Positions 61,375 to 64,000 of a DNA stretch of 64,000 bases are shown piece by piece. Both the position numbers and the translations under genes were made by a program. The first letter of the stretch is position 1. Each line of letters begins with the position of its first letter. Under the pieces are notes generated by a model. That model worked only from the letters and a program-made list of their open reading frames with translations, was not told the origin of the DNA and ran no database searches. Source of the stretch: an uncultured Allomuricauda sp. (GTDB lineage Bacteria; Bacteroidota; Bacteroidia; Flavobacteriales; Flavobacteriaceae); the NCBI RefSeq assembly GCF_947258355.1, contig NZ_CAMYIC010000055.1, positions 1 to 64,000 of the forward strand, written 5' to 3'.

Positions 61375-62189
61375 TGCTCCTCGAGCGTGTGCCCTTTTTT
61401 CTCCTCAGCATTCTTTTGCATTCTAAGGTTAAGAAATTCAACCATTAGGGAGAAGGCAATGGCAAAGTAAAGATACCCCTTGGGGATAGCACCAACTTCG
61501 TTCCCAAAAACGATAAGATGTGACAGATGCGCCGATTCGGCAATGAGCATAAATCCAATCAAAATTAAAAAGGATAGCCCCAAAACCTGAATGGAAGGGT
61601 GACGATTTACAAATTCGCCCACGGGATTGGCAAACAGCATCATGATCAAAACAGAGATCACTACTGCTGTTATCATTAAAACCAAGGCATCCGTTGGGTT
61701 TGGCGAAATTCCATTGGTCATGCCAATAGCCGTTAAAATGGAATCGAAAGAAAAGACAATATTGATTACGGTTATCTGCACTATGGCATTCATTAAAGAG
61801 GACGAACGTGACTTTTTGACTTCTCGTTCATCATGGCCACGGTCTTCTATTTTCTCATGGATTTCCCGTGTGCTTTTATAGAGAAGAAACAATCCTCCTG
61901 CAAACAATATCAAAGCCTGCCAACTAATACCGCCCGTTACCCAGGATTCGTTGAACACCAAGAATGGTTTTTTCATTTTGGTGAGCCAGGTAATTCCGAA
62001 CAAAAGCACAATCCGGAGCAACATGGCTAACACCAACCCAATATTTGTTGCTTTTTTTCTGTCCTTTTTTTTCAATTTGCCAGCGGCAATGGAAATAAAT
62101 ATGATATTATCGATACCTAAAACAATCTCCAAGAAGGTGAGGGTCAATAATGCTATCCAAGCATCAGGACTTGAAAATATGTCGAACAT
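61371..62189 (-). CDS. TerC-family membrane protein
   Basis: A 272-residue integral membrane protein with about seven helices. TLTFLEIVLGIDNIIFISI and the second acidic helix INIVFSFDSILTAIGM are the conserved metal-related motifs of the TerC/Alx family, linked to manganese export and tellurite resistance. A charged cytoplasmic loop (HEKIEDRGHDEREVKKSRSS) splits the halves. Two bases separate it from the upstream lipoprotein gene's stop, so they form one operon. Confidence 0.94.
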   Translation of the reverse strand: MFDIFSSPDAWIALLTLTFLEIVLGIDNIIFISIAAGKLKKKDRKKATNIGLVLAMLLRIVLLFGITWLTKMKKPFLVFNESWVTGGISWQALILFAGGLFLLYKSTREIHEKIEDRGHDEREVKKSRSSSLMNAIVQITVINIVFSFDSILTAIGMTNGISPNPTDALVLMITAVVISVLIMMLFANPVGEFVNRHPSIQVLGLSFLILIGFMLIAESAHLSHLIVFGNEVGAIPKGYLYFAIAFSLMVEFLNLRMQKNAEEKKGHTLEEH

Positions 62190-62191
62190 GG

Positions 62192-62569
62192 CTAATCTAT
62201 TTTATGAGCGGTTCCTTTAAATTTCTTGTTATCGCCAACAATGTTATATTCGAAAGTATATGAAGAATCGTTGGTCGACAATATTTTTATGTGTATGGGT
62301 TTCTCCTCCGCCTTGTTTTTTGGATTAAGATTCTTTAAAACATACTCACAATCATTGATCCATCGAATGGAAGAGGAATCCTTTTTTCCCTCGAACTCGT
62401 CCACCTCCAAATCCAAGGTTCTATAAAATATGGTTTTTTTCTCTTCATCATCTATGGTTGCAGTGAACGAAAATTTACCTGTTTTAAAATCTTCACAATT
62501 ACGTTCTGGTGGCTGGCCACACGCTAAAAACAATAGAAGGATAATTCCGGTGGAAAGGTATTTTGTCAT
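62192..62569 (-). CDS. Small lipoprotein of unknown function
   Basis: A 125-residue lipoprotein: signal helix STGIILLLFLAC with the lipobox Cys at about 17. The mature part has CEDFKTGKFSFT, an immunoglobulin- or lipocalin-like strand pattern, RTLDLEVDEFEG and IRWINDCEYVL. Database names for this flavobacterial family are sometimes DNA topoisomerase IV, which is certainly wrong and stems from its place near parC. ATG 62567-62569 is used. Followed by terC. Confidence 0.82.
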   Translation of the reverse strand: MTKYLSTGIILLLFLACGQPPERNCEDFKTGKFSFTATIDDEEKKTIFYRTLDLEVDEFEGKKDSSSIRWINDCEYVLKNLNPKNKAEEKPIHIKILSTNDSSYTFEYNIVGDNKKFKGTAHKID

Positions 62570-62601
62570 ACCTACAAAGTAACGGAAAGTAGGGGAAAGG
62601 G

Positions 62602-63000
62602 TCAATCCTTTTTTGTGTTGAATGTTTTAAAAGTACCGTCCTCATAAAACAAAACTATTTTATAAGGCTCCTTTGAATCGGATTTTTTTTGGATTGGATA
62701 ACCATGCTTTACAGAGGTAATGTTTTTTTCTTCATCATTTAATTCTGATTCAGCGATTTTATTTTGATTATCCTCGGGCATTTTAGGAAAATTCCCTTCA
62801 CCTTTTAAGAGCCAGTATAAATCCACTTGAGGGTAGGTGTCAACCAATTTCATGACAAAATCCAAACTAGGTTTGTTCCTGCCACTCAGTAAATGGGATA
62901 TGCTAGAACGCTGCACACCTATTTCATCTGCAAAAGCTGAGACGGACAGCTCCAAATGAGTGATTATGGTTTCTATACGAGATACAACTCCTTTGTTCAC
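62602..63000 (-). CDS. HTH (Cro/CI-type) transcriptional regulator
   Basis: A 132-residue DNA-binding protein. Residues 8-66 are an HTH_3 domain, with the helix-turn-helix LSVSAFADEIGVQRSSISHLLSGRN in shape, then DFVMKLVDTYPQVDLYWLLKGEG. The C-terminal half is a charged linker plus a short strand domain with PYKIVLFYEDGTFKTF. It starts with GTG (62998-63000), the only start available because an in-frame stop lies upstream. The ACAAATGTAAATT repeat at 62999-63011 overlaps the start codon, suggesting that it represses itself. Confidence 0.87.
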   Translation of the reverse strand: MNKGVVSRIETIITHLELSVSAFADEIGVQRSSISHLLSGRNKPSLDFVMKLVDTYPQVDLYWLLKGEGNFPKMPEDNQNKIAESELNDEEKNITSVKHGYPIQKKSDSKEPYKIVLFYEDGTFKTFNTKKD

Positions 63001-63011
63001 AAATGTAAATT
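62999..63011. promoter_or_regulatory. Operator-like motif at the HTH gene start
   Basis: ACAAATGTAAATT occurs here and again, exactly, at 63232-63244 before the M14 peptidase gene. It overlaps the GTG start codon of the HTH gene. It is a candidate binding site of the HTH protein itself. Confidence 0.45.
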
Positions 63012-63231
63012 ATTTGATTATAAAGATAAGCAAATCATGTTGGATAATCTATAAAAAAAGAAAAAACCATTATTAAATATTTCAATTAATATTTTAATTA
63101 GTACCTACTATATTATTGATATATAGCTATATAATAGTAAATATGGTTATAGTTGTCACATTTGTATCAATACAGTTGATTCACGACTAAAATTCGTTAC
63201 AATTGTATTGAATATATTGATTGTGGTTGTT

Positions 63232-63267
63232 ACAAATGTAAATTCGAGTATGTTTACTTTTGTAAAC
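63232..63267 (+). promoter_or_regulatory. Operator and promoter before the M14 peptidase gene
   Basis: The second ACAAATGTAAATT copy (63232-63244) is followed by the perfect palindrome GTTTAC-TTTT-GTAAAC (63252-63267). Within the palindrome TACTTTTG (63255-63262) fits the -7 consensus TAnnTTTG; a TTG at 63227-63229 is a weak -33. A protein bound here would block transcription. The rest of the AT-rich gap 63001-63284 has a related ACATTTGTA at about 63158-63166 and nothing else I can name. Confidence 0.5.
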
Positions 63268-63284
63268 TTCAATTAAGTAGACGC

Positions 63285-64000
63285 ATGATTGATTATTCAC
63301 CGTTTAAGGAAGAGACTATAAAAGGTAGATACATAAACGTAAAATCCATAACACCTTGTTTAACCAAATTTTCGTTATCCCCAATTCATATTGGTGATTC
63401 GGCGGATGGTGTTCCCATACATGCTTATAAGTTGGGTGCCGGTAAAAAGAAAGTGCTTATATGGTCCCAGATGCATGGCAATGAATCGACCACAACAAAA
63501 GCAGTTTGTGATATGATCAATTTTCTGCATTCTGATGATGAACTTGCCTCTTTTATTTTATTACACTGTACACTTATGGTGGTTCCTATATTAAATCCGG
63601 ACGGAGCTTTTTTATATACAAGAGAAAACATAAACAAAGTGGATTTAAATCGCGACGCGAAAAATCTATCCCAGCCAGAGAGCAATGCCCTCAGATCTCT
63701 GTTTAACTCTTTTGAACCAGATTTTTGCTTTAACATGCACGATCAACGTACGCTATTCAGTGCCGGAAAAGTAAAAAAGCCAGCGACTGTTTCATTTTTG
63801 TCACCAGCAAGTGATAAAGTACGCCATATTACACCTACAAGGGAGGTGGCCATGAAATTGATCGTGGCTATGAATTCCATGCTTCAAAGCTATATTCCAG
63901 GACAGGTAGGTAGATATGATGATGGTTTTAACGAGAATTGCGTCGGGGATACGTTTCAAAAATTAGGTGTGCCCACTGTTTTGTTCGAATCTGGACATTA
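63285..64000 (+). CDS. M14-family zinc carboxypeptidase, partial
   Basis: The frame from ATG 63285 stays open for 238 codons to the window edge, so the C terminus is missing. Zinc ligands of the M14 fold are visible: H64 and E67 in QMHGNEST, H152 in NMHDQ, the arginine in VDLNRDAKN (R123) and the catalytic glutamate E235 in LFESGH. NPDGAFLYTREN is the usual substrate loop. No signal peptide is present at the N terminus, so it is likely cytosolic, cleaving amide bonds of peptides or peptidoglycan. It diverges from the HTH gene and shares its operator-like motif. Confidence 0.9.
   Translation, partial: MIDYSPFKEETIKGRYINVKSITPCLTKFSLSPIHIGDSADGVPIHAYKLGAGKKKVLIWSQMHGNESTTTKAVCDMINFLHSDDELASFILLHCTLMVVPILNPDGAFLYTRENINKVDLNRDAKNLSQPESNALRSLFNSFEPDFCFNMHDQRTLFSAGKVKKPATVSFLSPASDKVRHITPTREVAMKLIVAMNSMLQSYIPGQVGRYDDGFNENCVGDTFQKLGVPTVLFESGH

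Noticed and set aside
62192..62569. DNA topoisomerase IV name for the small protein
   Set aside because: It is a 125-residue lipoprotein with no topoisomerase motif; real ParE and ParC are encoded at 55838-60349.

Overview
The window looks like a chromosomal segment of a marine-type Flavobacteriaceae bacterium (Bacteroidota). The evidence is a type IX secretion (T9SS) sorting domain on a large adhesin with a PorP/SprF partner and an OmpA-family partner, BatA-type proteins, TonB-dependent uptake, several TAnnTTTG promoter boxes, and many proteins of types I recognise mainly from flavobacteria. Genus cannot be fixed from the sequence alone; a Muricauda/Allomuricauda-like genome is a guess.

Positions 1-6165 are accessory DNA, visibly more AT-rich than the rest. 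They form a short integron-like array. Four gene cassettes (a two-gene unit of unknown function, a one-polypeptide Eco57I-like restriction-modification enzyme, an 84-residue orphan protein, and a small gene broken by one in-frame TGA) are separated by long imperfect palindromes of about 100-140 bp. Each cassette carries its own matched 9-10 bp inverted ends built on GTT/AAC, the arrangement expected when cassettes are exchanged at attC-like sites. Directly beside the array, at 6196-7311, sits a tyrosine recombinase that lacks the insertion typical of IntI and carries an extra N-terminal domain of about 90 residues. This is the most interesting part of the window.

From about 7400 onward the content is ordinary core genome. 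7429-9946: a GNAT-like protein, an outer-membrane beta-barrel and DUF4834. 9971-15130: a YfhO-like membrane protein, a glycosyltransferase and a polysaccharide flippase in one operon. 15180-16397: a secreted Arg/Ser-rich protein. 16513-23574: the triad OmpA-family protein, PorP/SprF and nine-repeat T9SS adhesin. 23942-30471: UvrA, an ECF sigma factor with a 47-residue companion, a cysteine-free endonuclease III, a Bcp peroxiredoxin and a conserved 483-residue protein of unknown function. 30561-36079: a metallo-beta-lactamase-fold hydrolase, a membrane-anchored coiled-coil protein, then a leftward operon of BatA/VWA protein, dihydroorotase-like protein without its zinc HxH, small membrane protein and esterase.

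36216-49787 holds a glycosyltransferase, SGNH hydrolase, S10 peptidase, Gfo/Idh/MocA oxidoreductase, transglutaminase-like protein, TIGR02757, a LolD-like ATPase, MsrA, FolE, a TonB receptor with a His/Glu-rich segment, and DUF proteins. 49861-51886 is a serC-serA pair for serine synthesis. 51958-53615 has a LuxC-like acyl-CoA reductase divergent from a ferredoxin. 53671-60349 has YchF, an EamA transporter and topoisomerase IV ParE/ParC. 60412-64000 ends with a fatty acid hydroxylase-superfamily protein, TerC, a small lipoprotein, an HTH regulator and the start of an M14 metallopeptidase that share an AT-rich divergent control region with repeated operator-like motifs. No rRNA, tRNA, CRISPR array or insertion sequence was recognised.
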